Assembly: GCF_023823685.1 (NCBI RefSeq)
Contig: NZ_JAMXBF010000011.1
Span: 297,013 to 361,012 of the forward strand
Reading direction: 5' to 3'
Source: Pseudomonas subflava
GTDB taxonomy: Bacteria; Pseudomonadota; Gammaproteobacteria; Pseudomonadales; Pseudomonadaceae
Length of the DNA: 64,000 nucleotides
In this document: piece by piece, positions 52,561-61,630 of the stretch
Position numbering within the stretch: position 1 is the first letter of the stretch
Layout: every line of letters starts with the position of its first letter
Made by a program: the position numbers and the translations under genes
Notes under the pieces: model-generated
Seen by the model: only the letters and a program-made list of their open reading frames with translations
What the model was told of the DNA's origin: nothing
Databases searched by the model: none

Positions 52561-53205
52561 TCACCAGCCCTGCGGGCAGTGGCTGCAGCCTTGCATGTTG
52601 GCGTCCTGGAAGTTGCCGAAGCGGACGCGGGTGCCGCTGAGGTTGGCGTTCTCCAGGTTGGAGCCGCTCAGCTTGACCTCCTGCAGGTTGGCGTCGCTGA
52701 GGTCGGCGCCCCTGAGGTCGGCCTTGCTCAGCCAGGTCATCTCCAGGTCGGCGGCGACCAGCCTGACGTCGTGCATCCGGGCGCCGGACAGGCGGGCGAA
52801 TTCCAGGTAGGCGGCGGACAGGTCGGCGCCCTGGAACTGCGCGGCCTGGCCGAACAGCCCCCAGCCCTGCACGGCCACCAGCTTGGCATGGCTGAAGTCG
52901 GCCAGGCGCAGGTTGCTCTGCTGCAGGCTGGCGCGGGTCAGGTTGGCCCGCTGCAGCGTGGCCTTCTCGAGGTTGGCCAGGTCCAGCGTGGCGTGGCGCA
53001 GGTCGGCACCGGACAGATCGGCGCCGGACAGGTCCATGCGGCGCATGTCCTGGTTGCTCAGGTCGGCGCCCCTGAGGTCGGCGCCGGGGCAGTGGCTGCC
53101 TGGCTCGATGCGGCAGCCGTTGATCGTCAGGGCCTCGTCGTCGGCGAGGGCATAGCTGCCGGCGACCAGCAGGGCGGCCGGCAGTAACAGCAGAAGGTGA
53201 TTCAT
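52561..53205 (-). CDS. Exported pentapeptide-repeat protein
   Basis: 214 residues from ATG 53205 (GGAG seven bases upstream). Signal peptide (MNHLLLLLPAALLVAGSYALAD), then about 25 pentapeptide repeats of the A(D/N)LXX type (GADLRGADLSNQDMRRMDLS...), which fold into a right-handed beta-helix. Cys residues occur at both ends (INGC, SHC; GCSHC). It follows exaA on the same strand at 112 bases. Function unknown; a periplasmic partner of the PQQ system is possible. Confidence 0.82.
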   Translation of the reverse strand: MNHLLLLLPAALLVAGSYALADDEALTINGCRIEPGSHCPGADLRGADLSNQDMRRMDLSGADLSGADLRHATLDLANLEKATLQRANLTRASLQQSNLRLADFSHAKLVAVQGWGLFGQAAQFQGADLSAAYLEFARLSGARMHDVRLVAADLEMTWLSKADLRGADLSDANLQEVKLSGSNLENANLSGTRVRFGNFQDANMQGCSHCPQGW

Positions 53206-53317
53206 GGCCAGGCTCCATGGGTGCGCCAGGCGCACCGGTGTCGGCGCGGAAAGGGGAGGCCGGTGCGCGAGGCACCGGCCGGGGTATGGAGTGCCGGTGC
53301 GCGCACCGGCTGCCGGC

Positions 53318-55189
53318 TCAGCGGCTGGCGGTCTGCTTGTCCCAGCTCGGCAGCTTGAACACCCAGAACGAGCCGCCCTGGGCCACCGGCTTGGTCAGGT
53401 CGGCCATGTCGCCACCCCACAGCGGTACGGCGCCGCCGTAGCCGGTGGTCACACCGATGTACTGCTCGCCGTCCTGCTCCCAGGTAACCGGCGGGGAGAC
53501 GATGCCGGTGCCGACCTGGAACTTCCACAGCTCCTTGCCGTTCCTGGCGTCGAAGGCCTTGAAGAAGCCGTCGCCGGTGCCGGTGAACACCAGGTTGCCC
53601 TTGGTCGCCAGCACGCCGGCCCACAGTGGCAAACGCTCCTTGTGCTCCCAGACGACCTTGCCGGTGGTCGGATTCATCGCACGCAGGATGCCGACGTGGT
53701 CGTCATACAGGCGCTTGATGCGGAAGCCCATGCCCAGGTAGGCGGAGCCCTTCTTGTAGTGCGCCTCCTCGGCCCAGTAGTCCTCCTTCCAGTGGTTGGC
53801 GGGGACGTAGAACAGGCCGGTGTCCTGGCTGTAGGCCATGGGGTTCCAGTTCTTGCCGCCGAGGAAGGGCGGCGAGACTTCCACCGCCTTGCCGCGGGTC
53901 TGGCCCGGCTCCGGCTTGGGTGGGCGCTGGCCCTCGTTCTCCACCGGGCGGCCGGTCTTCAGGTCGATGTGGCTGGCCCAGGTGATCTTGTCGACGAAGG
54001 GGAAGGCGTTCTGCAGCTTGCCGTTGTTGCGATCGACCACGTAGAAGAAGCCGTTGCGGTCGGCATGGGCGGTGGCCTTGACGACCTTGCCGTCCTTGTC
54101 CTTGTAGTCGAACAGCACCAGCTCGTTGTTGCCGGAGAAGTCCCAGGCATCGTTCGGGGTGTGCTGGTAGAACCACTTCACCTCGCCGGTGCTCGGGTCG
54201 ACGCCGACCTGGCCGGAGGTGTACAGGCTGTCGTAGTCCTTCGGGTCGCCGCCGTCGGCGGTGCGCGCCCAGCCGTTCCACGGCGCCGGGTTGCCCGCGC
54301 CGACGATGATGGTGTTGGTCTCGGCATCGAAGCTCGCGCTCTGCCACGGTGCGCCGCCGCCCTGGCTCCATGCCTCCTTCTTGCCGGTTGGCGAGTTGGG
54401 GTCGTCCGGCCAGGAGGGTGCCTTGACGTCGCCGGTCGGAGTGCTCTCCTTGCCGTTCAGGCGGCCCATGTGGCCCTCCACGAACGGCCGCATCCAGATC
54501 TCCTCGCCGCTGTCCGGGTCGCGGGCGAACAGCTTGCCGACCACGCCGAACTCGTCGCCGGAGCTGCCGTGGATCAGCATCACCTTGCCGGTCTTGCCGT
54601 CCTTCACCAGGGTCGGCGCGCCGGTCATGGTGTAGCCGGCGGAGTGGTCGGCGAACTTCTTCTTCCAGACGACCTTGCCGGTGTCCTTGTTCAGCGCCAC
54701 CACGGAGGCGTCGAGGGTGCCGAAGAAGATCTTGTCGCCGTAGATGGCGGCGCCACGGTTGACCACGTCGCAGCACGGGCGGATGTCGTCCGGCAGGCGA
54801 TGGTTGTAGGTCCACAGGCGCTTGCCGGTCTTGGCATCGAGGGCGAACACGCGCGAGTAGGAACCGGTGACGTAGATCACCCCGTCGCGGACGATGGCCT
54901 GGGACTCCTGGCCGCGCTGCTTCTCGTCGCCGAAGGAGAAAGACCAGGCCGGGGTCAGCTTGAACACGTTCTGGTCGTTGACCAGGGCCAGCGGGCTCCA
55001 GCGCTGGGCATTGGTGCCCAGGCCGTACTGCAGCACGTCCGCGGTGGTGGTGTGGTCGTTGGCGATGTCGTCCCAGGTCACTGACTTGGCGAAGACGCTG
55101 CCGGACGACACCAGGGCGAGGCCGAGAATCAGGCTGTGCACGCTGCGCGCCAGCGGGGTGGCAGTGCTGGGGAGTGTTGTTCTTGTCAT
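53318..55189 (-). CDS. exaA: Quinoprotein ethanol dehydrogenase (PQQ, type I)
   Basis: 623 residues from ATG 55189, which matches the length of P. aeruginosa ExaA; longer in-frame starts are not supported. Signal peptide ends near SVFA-K. The adjacent Cys pair (139-140; 105-106 of the mature protein) that forms the disulfide ring is in IRPCCDVVNRG. The catalytic Asp lies in NDAWDFSGNNE. Eight beta-propeller W-motifs are seen (e.g. AKTGKRLWTYNH, TTGKVVWEHKE). It oxidises ethanol and other alcohols to aldehydes in the periplasm, passing electrons to cytochrome c550 (ExaB), encoded divergently. Confidence 0.95.
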   Translation of the reverse strand: MTRTTLPSTATPLARSVHSLILGLALVSSGSVFAKSVTWDDIANDHTTTADVLQYGLGTNAQRWSPLALVNDQNVFKLTPAWSFSFGDEKQRGQESQAIVRDGVIYVTGSYSRVFALDAKTGKRLWTYNHRLPDDIRPCCDVVNRGAAIYGDKIFFGTLDASVVALNKDTGKVVWKKKFADHSAGYTMTGAPTLVKDGKTGKVMLIHGSSGDEFGVVGKLFARDPDSGEEIWMRPFVEGHMGRLNGKESTPTGDVKAPSWPDDPNSPTGKKEAWSQGGGAPWQSASFDAETNTIIVGAGNPAPWNGWARTADGGDPKDYDSLYTSGQVGVDPSTGEVKWFYQHTPNDAWDFSGNNELVLFDYKDKDGKVVKATAHADRNGFFYVVDRNNGKLQNAFPFVDKITWASHIDLKTGRPVENEGQRPPKPEPGQTRGKAVEVSPPFLGGKNWNPMAYSQDTGLFYVPANHWKEDYWAEEAHYKKGSAYLGMGFRIKRLYDDHVGILRAMNPTTGKVVWEHKERLPLWAGVLATKGNLVFTGTGDGFFKAFDARNGKELWKFQVGTGIVSPPVTWEQDGEQYIGVTTGYGGAVPLWGGDMADLTKPVAQGGSFWVFKLPSWDKQTASR

Positions 55190-55342
55190 GTTTGCGGTTC
55201 CCATAGGTTTGATGGACACGAGGTCTTCCGGGGGTGGCACCGACCGGCGACCCGGTGCGATCGATAGTGGGAGCGGGAAGGCCGCGCGCGACACGGAAAA
55301 ACTCCCGGCGGGGTCGGGAAAAATTCCCAGTCCGGGCATGAC

Positions 55343-55452
55343 TTGGCACTGCTGCCAACGGCTGCCGTCTGGCGTACCGCAGGGCTAGTACCAAGGGCGT
55401 AGGCGGCGGCCACCAAAGCAGCATTCTGGCGCCGCCGGGGCCTGCCTAGGAT
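55343..55452. promoter_or_regulatory. exaA-exaB intergenic control region
   Basis: For exaB: ACCAAGGGCG (55390) and ACCAAAGCAGCA (55412) are 22 bases apart, and TAGGAT (55447-55452, upstream TGCC) starts 35 bases after the second. For exaA no such promoter is visible on the minus strand; instead an inverted repeat TTGGC-N6-GCCAA (55343-55358) and a palindrome GGGAAAAATTCCC (55316-55328) lie nearer its start. This fits separate control: exaB by ErbR, exaA by EraR. The gap 55190-55512 has no genes. Confidence 0.6.
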
Positions 55453-55512
55453 GCGGTCGACGCGCTGACCACAAGCGCCTGCCTTGCCCCGCATCACGAT
55501 GAGGACGACGTC

Positions 55513-55938
55513 ATGAACAACAAGAACCTGCTTCGCGGCCTGCTCTTCGGCCTCGGCCTCGGTGCCTGCGCCTTCGCCCTGGCCCACGGCGACGTGGTGC
55601 CACAGAACGTCAACACCGAGGGGCTGAAGGCGCTCGGCGAAACCTGGCTGGACGAGAACCCCTACCGGGAGAACCCCAAGGCCATCGAGATCGGCGCCTC
55701 TGCCTACAACCAGAACTGCGCGGCCTGCCACGGCCTGGAGGCCAAGTCCGGCGGCATCGCCCCGGACCTGCGCTACCTGGAGCTGGGTCTGACCGGCGAC
55801 GAGTGGTTCAAGGAGCGGGTGATCAACGGCGCCGTGCGCGACGGTCGCGTGTACATGCCGAAGATGGCCAACTTCCTCAGCCAGGAAGCGCTGTGGGCCA
55901 TCCGTTCGTACCTGGAGAGCGTGCACGTCGAGCAGTGA
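55513..55938 (+). CDS. exaB: Cytochrome c550
   Basis: 141 residues with a signal peptide (LLFGLGLGACAFALAHG) and one heme site CAACH. MPKM gives the likely Met ligand. It is the direct electron acceptor of the quinoprotein ethanol dehydrogenase encoded divergently. Confidence 0.93.
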   Translation: MNNKNLLRGLLFGLGLGACAFALAHGDVVPQNVNTEGLKALGETWLDENPYRENPKAIEIGASAYNQNCAACHGLEAKSGGIAPDLRYLELGLTGDEWFKERVINGAVRDGRVYMPKMANFLSQEALWAIRSYLESVHVEQ

Positions 55939-55967
55939 GCCGGCGCACCGTGCGAGGAGCCGACGTC

Positions 55968-56714
55968 GTGTTCCGCCTGGTATGCCTGCTGTGCCTGCTG
56001 CTCGGCGCGCCCGCCTGGGCGGCCGAGATCGATCCGCAGGGATCGCCGATGTGGCAGTTCCACCGCCAGCGCCTGCTCGGCACCGACCCGGTGCGGTTCG
56101 ACGCCCGGGTGGTGGTGCGCGCGCCGCCGTTCGCCGAGGACGCGCGCCAGGTGCCGATCGAGGTCGACGCCCGCGGCCTCGGCCGTCCGGTGCGGCGCAT
56201 GCTGGCCTGGGCCGAGCTGAACCCGATCCCGCACATCTTCACCCTGCAGTTGCAGTCGCCGCGTTTGCAGCCGTTCCTGTCGGTGCGCATCCGCCTCGAG
56301 CAGGCGACGCTGATCCGCGCCGCGGTGCAGACCGAGGACGGCGTCTGGCGCGTCGGCTCCGCCCATGTCGAGGCGGCCGGCGGCGGCTGCACGGCGCCCA
56401 GCGTGGTGCGTGCGCAGCCCGGCTGGGAAGAGCGCCTGGGCCAGGTACTCGGCGGCCGCTACCCGCGCGGCGAGGTCGATCGTCTGCGCCTGTCGGTCGC
56501 GCACCCGATGGACAACGGCCTGGTCGGCGGCATCCCCGAGTTCTACCTGGAACGCGCCGAGCTGCACGATGCGGGCGGCGAACGCCTGGGGCGGCTGGAG
56601 CTGTTCCCGGCGGTGAGCGAGAACCCGACCCTGGGCTTCGAGCTGCGCGGCGGCGGCCGCACCGGGCTGCGGCTGCGCGACAACAACGGCAACGAATTCG
56701 CGGCCGAGCTGTGA
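55968..56714 (+). CDS. Quinoprotein dehydrogenase-associated SoxYZ-like carrier protein
   Basis: 248 residues from GTG 55968 with GAGGAG 8 bases upstream. Signal peptide (VCLLCLLLGAPAWAAE), a SoxY-like N-terminal domain (GTDPVRFDARVVVRAPPFAEDARQVPIEV) and a SoxZ-like C-terminal domain (HPMDNGLVGGIPEFYLERAEL). The SoxY-type swinging Cys at the end of the first domain is only replaced by AAGGGCTAPS. It is part of the quinoprotein relay system found next to PQQ dehydrogenases. Confidence 0.85.
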   Translation: MFRLVCLLCLLLGAPAWAAEIDPQGSPMWQFHRQRLLGTDPVRFDARVVVRAPPFAEDARQVPIEVDARGLGRPVRRMLAWAELNPIPHIFTLQLQSPRLQPFLSVRIRLEQATLIRAAVQTEDGVWRVGSAHVEAAGGGCTAPSVVRAQPGWEERLGQVLGGRYPRGEVDRLRLSVAHPMDNGLVGGIPEFYLERAELHDAGGERLGRLELFPAVSENPTLGFELRGGGRTGLRLRDNNGNEFAAEL

Positions 56715-56730
56715 ACACCGGAGGTGCTGC

Positions 56731-57678
56731 ATGAAACGCCATGTTCCGCTGTGGGCGCTGGTCCTGCTGCTCGGGCTGCTGGGTGGCGGCGCCGCGCAGG
56801 CGGCCTACGACTACCGGCTGCAGCCCCGGCAGATCGCCGCCGACACCTGGCTGCTGGAGGGCAGCACCGAGAACTTCGCCGAGGGCAACGGCGGCAACAT
56901 CGTCAACTGCGCCTTCATCGTCACCGAGGCGGGTGTGCTTGTGATCGACAGCGGGCCGTCGCGGCGCTACGGCGAGGCGCTGCGCGCGGCCATCGGCGAA
57001 GTCACCGAGCAGCCGGTGGCGCGGCTCCTGCTCACCCACCATCACCCGGACCATGTGCTCGGCAACCAGGCGTTCACCGACGTGCCCATCGCCGCGCTGG
57101 CCGGCACCACCGAGCTGCTGCGCGAGCAGGGCGAGGCGATGACCGAGAACATGTACCGCCTGGTGGGCGACTGGATGCGCGGCACCGAGCTGGTGCTGCC
57201 GACCGAGACGCTGCAACCCGGCGTGTTCGAATTCGGTGGGCATCGCCTGCGCCTGCTGGCCCTGAGCGGCCATACCGGCGCCGACCTGGCGATCCTCGAC
57301 GAGCGCACCGGCGTGCTGTTCGCCGGCGACCTGCTGTTCCACCAGCGCGCGCTGACCACGCCCAACAGCCCCGGCCTGGATGTCTGGCTGGCCGATCTGC
57401 AGACCCTCGAGGCGCTGCCGTGGAAACTGCTGGTGCCCGGCCACGGGCCGCTGGCCGCCGACGCTGCGCCCTTCGTGCAGATGCGCGACTACCTGGGCTG
57501 GCTCGACGCACTGCTGCGCGGCGCCGCCGTCCGCGGCGAGGACATGAACGAGGTGATCCGCGCACCGATTCCCGCGCGCTTCGCCGGGATCAGCCTGACC
57601 CGCTACGAGCTGATCCGCAGCGTCAGCCACCTCTATCCGCGCTACGAGGCACAGGCCCTGCGGCGCATCGACCAGTAG
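56731..57678 (+). CDS. Quinoprotein relay system zinc metallohydrolase 1
   Basis: 315 residues. Signal peptide (LVLLLGLLGGGAAQA) and a metallo-beta-lactamase domain with HHHPDH, LSGHTGADL, FAGDLLFH and PGHGPL. It follows the SoxYZ-like gene by 16 bases and the two are a known pair in PQQ gene clusters. The reaction is not known. Confidence 0.87.
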   Translation: MKRHVPLWALVLLLGLLGGGAAQAAYDYRLQPRQIAADTWLLEGSTENFAEGNGGNIVNCAFIVTEAGVLVIDSGPSRRYGEALRAAIGEVTEQPVARLLLTHHHPDHVLGNQAFTDVPIAALAGTTELLREQGEAMTENMYRLVGDWMRGTELVLPTETLQPGVFEFGGHRLRLLALSGHTGADLAILDERTGVLFAGDLLFHQRALTTPNSPGLDVWLADLQTLEALPWKLLVPGHGPLAADAAPFVQMRDYLGWLDALLRGAAVRGEDMNEVIRAPIPARFAGISLTRYELIRSVSHLYPRYEAQALRRIDQ

Positions 57679-57763
57679 GCTGCGCCGCGTGCGCGCCCTG
57701 GTGGTTCGGACGAATCACCGCCCCCCGACCGATGCGCACGAAGCGCCACCCGGACGCCATGAC

Positions 57764-57835
57764 GTAGGGTGCGCCGCGCGCACCAGGGGGCAGGGGATCA
57801 GGGCAGCCTCGGTCGGTGCGCACGGCGCACCCTAG
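57764..57835. repeat. REP pair (GTAG type)
   Basis: GTAG-GGTGCGC-CGC-GCGCACC (57764-57784) and GGTGCGC-ACG-GCGCACC-CTAG (57815-57835) are inverted REPs 30 bases apart. They occupy the gap before the chemoreceptor gene (57679-57930); otherwise the gap shows only a GAGG ribosome site. Confidence 0.85.
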
Positions 57836-57930
57836 GTCTCGCCGCACTTTCTACGACCAATGTGTGATGGCCGTTTCGTTTCATCGGTCGCTTAATGACC
57901 GTACAACCACAATAACGTCCGAGGTGCGCG

Positions 57931-59493
57931 ATGTACCGACCTCTGCTGGCCGGCCTGTTCCAGGCGTTGGCCGTCTGTTGCCTGATCCTGGCCCTGCAGC
58001 GGGGCAATATCGGCCTGGCCGTGGCCATGCCGCTGCTGGTGCTGGTGGCCTGGCTGCCGTTGCTGCTGCGCGGCCGCCCGCTGCCCGTGGCGGCGGCCGC
58101 AGGCGACGATGAATCCCTGCTGCGCCTGAGCCGCGACCTGTCGCGCACCACCAGCGGCAATGCACTCTCCGCCGCCGAGGTCGCCTATTCGGTGAAGCAG
58201 CTGGCCCAGCGCCTGGCCTCGCAGCTGCAGGCGGCGGCCAGCATCGTCGGCAACGCGCAGGTGATGATCGCCACCGAGGAGCAGACCAGCCTGCTCAGCC
58301 AGCGTACCCTCGAAGCCGCGCAGGACGCCCGGCGCAGCAGCGACGAGGGGCTGGCGGTGCTGCACGAGAGCATCGCGCGCATGCACCGGCTCAGCGGCCG
58401 GGCCACGGCCAGCCGCGAGCTGATCGCCAGCCTGAGCCAGCGCAGCGAGGACATCCAGCGGGTCACCCAGGTGATTCAGGGCGTGGCCAGCCAGACCAAT
58501 CTGCTGGCGCTCAACGCGGCCATCGAGGCGGCGCGTGCCGGCGAGGCCGGACGCGGCTTCGCGGTGGTCGCCGACGAGGTGCGCGGGCTGGCGGCGCGCA
58601 CCGCCAGCGCCACCGAGGAAGTCGGCGAGATGGTCGCCGACATCCAGCGCCAGACCGCCGCGGTGGTCGAGCAGATCGGTCAGTTGGCCGATGAGCTGGG
58701 CGCGGGCGTCGGTGCGGTGGAGCAGGCCGGCGCCAGCCTGGCCGATATCGCCGGCCTGGCCCAGGCGGTGGAAGGGCAGGTGGGCGAGATCGCCCAGGGC
58801 GCCGAGGTCAACCGCGAACAACTCACCAGCCTGTTCGCGGCGATGGAGCAGATGCGCGGCGACCTGGCCGAGAGCGACGCCCACACCCAGCGCCTCGGCG
58901 GTGCGGCCGGGCGCCTGGAGGAGCAGGCCGAGCAGATCAGCGAGCGGCTCGCCGCGGTGGCGCTGGACGACTACCACCAGCGCATCTACGACCTCGCCCG
59001 CCAGGGCGCCGGGGCCATCGCCGCGCGCTTCGAGGCGGACATCGAGGCCGGCCGCCTCGCCCTCGACGATCTCTTCGACCGCCAATACCGGCCGGTGCCG
59101 GACAGCTACCCGGCGAAGTACAAGACCCGCTTCGACGACTACACCGACCGCGTCCTGCCGGAGATTCAGGAGCCGCTGCTGGAACAGCACGAGGGGCTGG
59201 TATTCGCCATCGCCTGCACGCCCGAGGGCTACGTGCCGACCCACAACCGTGCGTTCAGCGCCGCGCCCACCGGCGACCGTCAGGTGGACATGGCGCGCAG
59301 CCGCAGCAAGCGCCGCTTCGACGACCGCACCGGCATCCGTTGCGGCAGCCACCAGCAACCCCTGCTGCTGCAGACCTACACCCGCGACACCGGCGAGCTG
59401 ATGCACGACCTCTCGGTGCCGATCCACGTCAAGGGCAGGCACTGGGGCGGGTTGCGCCTGGGCTATCGACCGGAGGTGGCGGCGTCTCGCTGA
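57931..59493 (+). CDS. Methyl-accepting chemotaxis protein with C-terminal sensor domain
   Basis: 520 residues. Two N-terminal membrane segments with almost no periplasmic loop (residues 5-45) are followed by the cytoplasmic signalling domain (hairpin [40 protein letters not shown], about 183-225) and a C-terminal domain of about 170 residues ([21 protein letters not shown]...[11 protein letters not shown]...[13 protein letters not shown]) that looks like a PAS/Cache-type sensor. So the ligand domain is cytoplasmic. Location among the exa genes suggests taxis linked to alcohol metabolism or redox state. Confidence 0.85.
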   Translation: MYRPLLAGLFQALAVCCLILALQRGNIGLAVAMPLLVLVAWLPLLLRGRPLPVAAAAGDDESLLRLSRDLSRTTSGNALSAAEVAYSVKQLAQRLASQLQAAASIVGNAQVMIATEEQTSLLSQRTLEAAQDARRSSDEGLAVLHESIARMHRLSGRATASRELIASLSQRSEDIQRVTQVIQGVASQTNLLALNAAIEAARAGEAGRGFAVVADEVRGLAARTASATEEVGEMVADIQRQTAAVVEQIGQLADELGAGVGAVEQAGASLADIAGLAQAVEGQVGEIAQGAEVNREQLTSLFAAMEQMRGDLAESDAHTQRLGGAAGRLEEQAEQISERLAAVALDDYHQRIYDLARQGAGAIAARFEADIEAGRLALDDLFDRQYRPVPDSYPAKYKTRFDDYTDRVLPEIQEPLLEQHEGLVFAIACTPEGYVPTHNRAFSAAPTGDRQVDMARSRSKRRFDDRTGIRCGSHQQPLLLQTYTRDTGELMHDLSVPIHVKGRHWGGLRLGYRPEVAASR

Positions 59494-59559
59494 GGTGGGT
59501 CTAGGCTGGTGGGACGGTGGCGGAGCGCCGCTCCGCCGCGGCCGCCCGCGCCGGCTACT

Positions 59560-59622
59560 ACCAAATGAGTAGCCCGGCTGTGCCATCGGCGCATACCCGC
59601 GCCGCAGAGCGGCTGCAAAGAT
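59560..59622 (+). promoter_or_regulatory. Putative exaC promoter with ACCAAATGAGTAG site
   Basis: ACCAAATGAGTAG (59560) and a weaker GCCATCGGCGCA (59582) are 22 bases apart, and an extended -10-like TGC-AAAGAT starts (hexamer 59617) 35 bases after the second. This repeats the exaB layout, but the second site and the -10 are poor matches. Confidence 0.4.
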
Positions 59623-59677
59623 CGATGCACGACCTGGCCCATCGTCGGGGGCAGGCACCACAAGAAGAGGCTCCGTC

Positions 59678-61198
59678 ATGATCTATGCACAACCCGGAAC
59701 ACCTGGCTCCATCGTTTCCTTCAAGCCGCGCTACGGCAACTACATCAACGGCGAGTTCGTGGCGCCGACCAAGGGCGAGTACTTCGTCAACACCAGCCCG
59801 GTCACCGGCCAGGTCATCGCCGAATTTCCGCGCTCGGACGCCGCCGACATCGACAGGGCGCTGGACGCCGCCCATGCCGCCGCCGACGCCTGGGGCCGCA
59901 CCTCGGTGCAGGAGCGCGCGCTGGTGCTGCTGAAGATCGCCGACCGCATCGAACAGAACCTGGAAGTGCTGGCCGTCACCGAGACCTGGGACAACGGCAA
60001 GGCCGTGCGCGAGACGCTGAACGCCGACGTGCCGCTGGCCGCCGACCACTTCCGCTACTTCGCCGGCTGCATCCGCGCCCAGGAAGGCAGCACCGCCGAG
60101 ATCAACGACGGCACCGTGGCCTATCACTTCCACGAGCCGCTGGGCGTGGTCGGGCAGATCATCCCGTGGAACTTCCCGCTGCTGATGGCCGCCTGGAAGC
60201 TGGCCCCGGCGCTGGCCGCCGGCAACGCCATCGTGCTCAAGCCGGCCGAGCAGACGCCGCTGTCGATTACCGTGCTGATCGAGCTGATCGGCGACCTGCT
60301 GCCGCCGGGCGTGCTGAACATCGTCCAGGGCTTCGGTCGCGAGGCCGGCGAGGCGCTGGCCACCAGCAAGCGCATCGCCAAGATCGCCTTCACCGGCTCC
60401 ACCCCGGTGGGCTCGCACATCATGAAGTGCGCCGCCGAGAACATCATCCCGAGCACCGTGGAGCTGGGCGGCAAGAGCCCGAACATCTTCTTCGAGGACA
60501 TCATGCGTGCCGAGCCGGCCTTCATCGAGAAGGCCGCCGAGGGCCTGGTGCTGGGCTTCTTCAACCAGGGCGAGGTGTGTACCTGCCCGTCCCGCGCCGT
60601 GGTGCAGGAAAGCATCTACGACGCGTTCATGGTCGAGGTGCTGAAGAAGATCCAGCAGATCAAGCGCGGCAACCCGCTGGACACCGACGTGATGGTCGGC
60701 GCCCAGGCCTCGCAGCAGCAGTACGACAAGATCCTCAGCTACCTGGAGATCGCCCAGCAGGAAGGCGCCCAGGTGCTCACCGGCGGTTCCTCGGAGCGCC
60801 TCGCCGGCGACCTGGCCAACGGCTATTACATCCAGCCGACCCTGCTCAAGGGCCACAACAAGATGCGCGTGTTCCAGGAGGAGATCTTCGGTCCGGTGAT
60901 CGGCGTGACCACCTTCAAGGACGAGGCCGAGGCGCTGGCCATCGCCAACGACACCGAGTTCGGCCTGGGCGCCGGCGTGTGGAGCCGCGACATGAACGTC
61001 GCCTACCGCATGGGCCGCGGCATCAAGGCCGGTCGTGTGTGGACCAACTGCTACCACCTGTACCCGGCGCACGCCGCGTTCGGCGGCTACAAGAAATCCG
61101 GCGTCGGCCGCGAGACCCACAAGATGATGCTCGACCACTATCAGCAGACCAAGAACCTGCTGGTGAGCTACGACATCAACCCGCTGGGCTTCTTCTGA
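59678..61198 (+). CDS. exaC: NAD-dependent aldehyde dehydrogenase ExaC
   Basis: 506 residues of the AcoD/ExaC type. Catalytic Glu in [13 protein letters not shown] and catalytic Cys in [14 protein letters not shown] are present, as are [18 protein letters not shown] and [11 protein letters not shown] (NAD binding). It oxidises acetaldehyde from ethanol to acetate in the cytoplasm. AAGAGG precedes the ATG. A strong terminator lies downstream. Confidence 0.93.
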   Translation: MIYAQPGTPGSIVSFKPRYGNYINGEFVAPTKGEYFVNTSPVTGQVIAEFPRSDAADIDRALDAAHAAADAWGRTSVQERALVLLKIADRIEQNLEVLAVTETWDNGKAVRETLNADVPLAADHFRYFAGCIRAQEGSTAEINDGTVAYHFHEPLGVVGQIIPWNFPLLMAAWKLAPALAAGNAIVLKPAEQTPLSITVLIELIGDLLPPGVLNIVQGFGREAGEALATSKRIAKIAFTGSTPVGSHIMKCAAENIIPSTVELGGKSPNIFFEDIMRAEPAFIEKAAEGLVLGFFNQGEVCTCPSRAVVQESIYDAFMVEVLKKIQQIKRGNPLDTDVMVGAQASQQQYDKILSYLEIAQQEGAQVLTGGSSERLAGDLANGYYIQPTLLKGHNKMRVFQEEIFGPVIGVTTFKDEAEALAIANDTEFGLGAGVWSRDMNVAYRMGRGIKAGRVWTNCYHLYPAHAAFGGYKKSGVGRETHKMMLDHYQQTKNLLVSYDINPLGFF

Positions 61199-61325
61199 GC
61201 CTTCGTGCCCGCTTCGCAGCGGGCGCACGCTTTCATCGCGCGCAGGGAGGCGCTTGCGTCGTCCGGCCCGACTGAGCGCGGGCCTTCCCCCGAGGGCCCG
61301 TAGCCGGCCGGCGCATTGATGTCCC

Positions 61326-61352
61326 ACGCGGCCCGTCGGCCGCGTCTTTTTT
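61326..61352 (+). terminator. Rho-independent terminator after exaC
   Basis: ACGCGGCC, loop CGTC, GGCCGCGT and C-TTTTTT form an 8-bp stem with T-run. A further weaker hairpin (GCCCGC-TTCGCA-GCGGGC) lies at 61207-61224. The rest of the 432-base gap up to 61630 (leader of the next gene, GATAAC at 61503-61508 as possible -10) shows no gene and no ErbR-like site that I could find. Confidence 0.85.
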
Positions 61353-61630
61353 CCGCTTCGGGCGTCCTGCCCGATGTCTCTCGAACCTCCATTTTTCTTC
61401 CGCCGCAACGACGCTTGCCGTCGCCGCGTCGCGCCGGTGCGACAAACGTCCGTGTGAACGCTACAGCTGTCGCGCCGCAGTGCGCCTCCCAGGTCTCCCT
61501 CCGATAACCGCGCACCCGTTGCGCCGCGCGGCTTGCAGCCCCTTGTGCGGGCGCTGGCACAGGCGTTGCTCAAGCACTGCCAAGCCCCGGCGCGAGAGGT
61601 CGGGGCAACAACAAGAATCGGAGAAACTCC

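Noticed and set aside
55343..55358. Sigma-54 promoter (TGGCAC-like) in the exaA-exaB gap
   Set aside because: The GG and GC elements are not at the required 10-base spacing on either strand.
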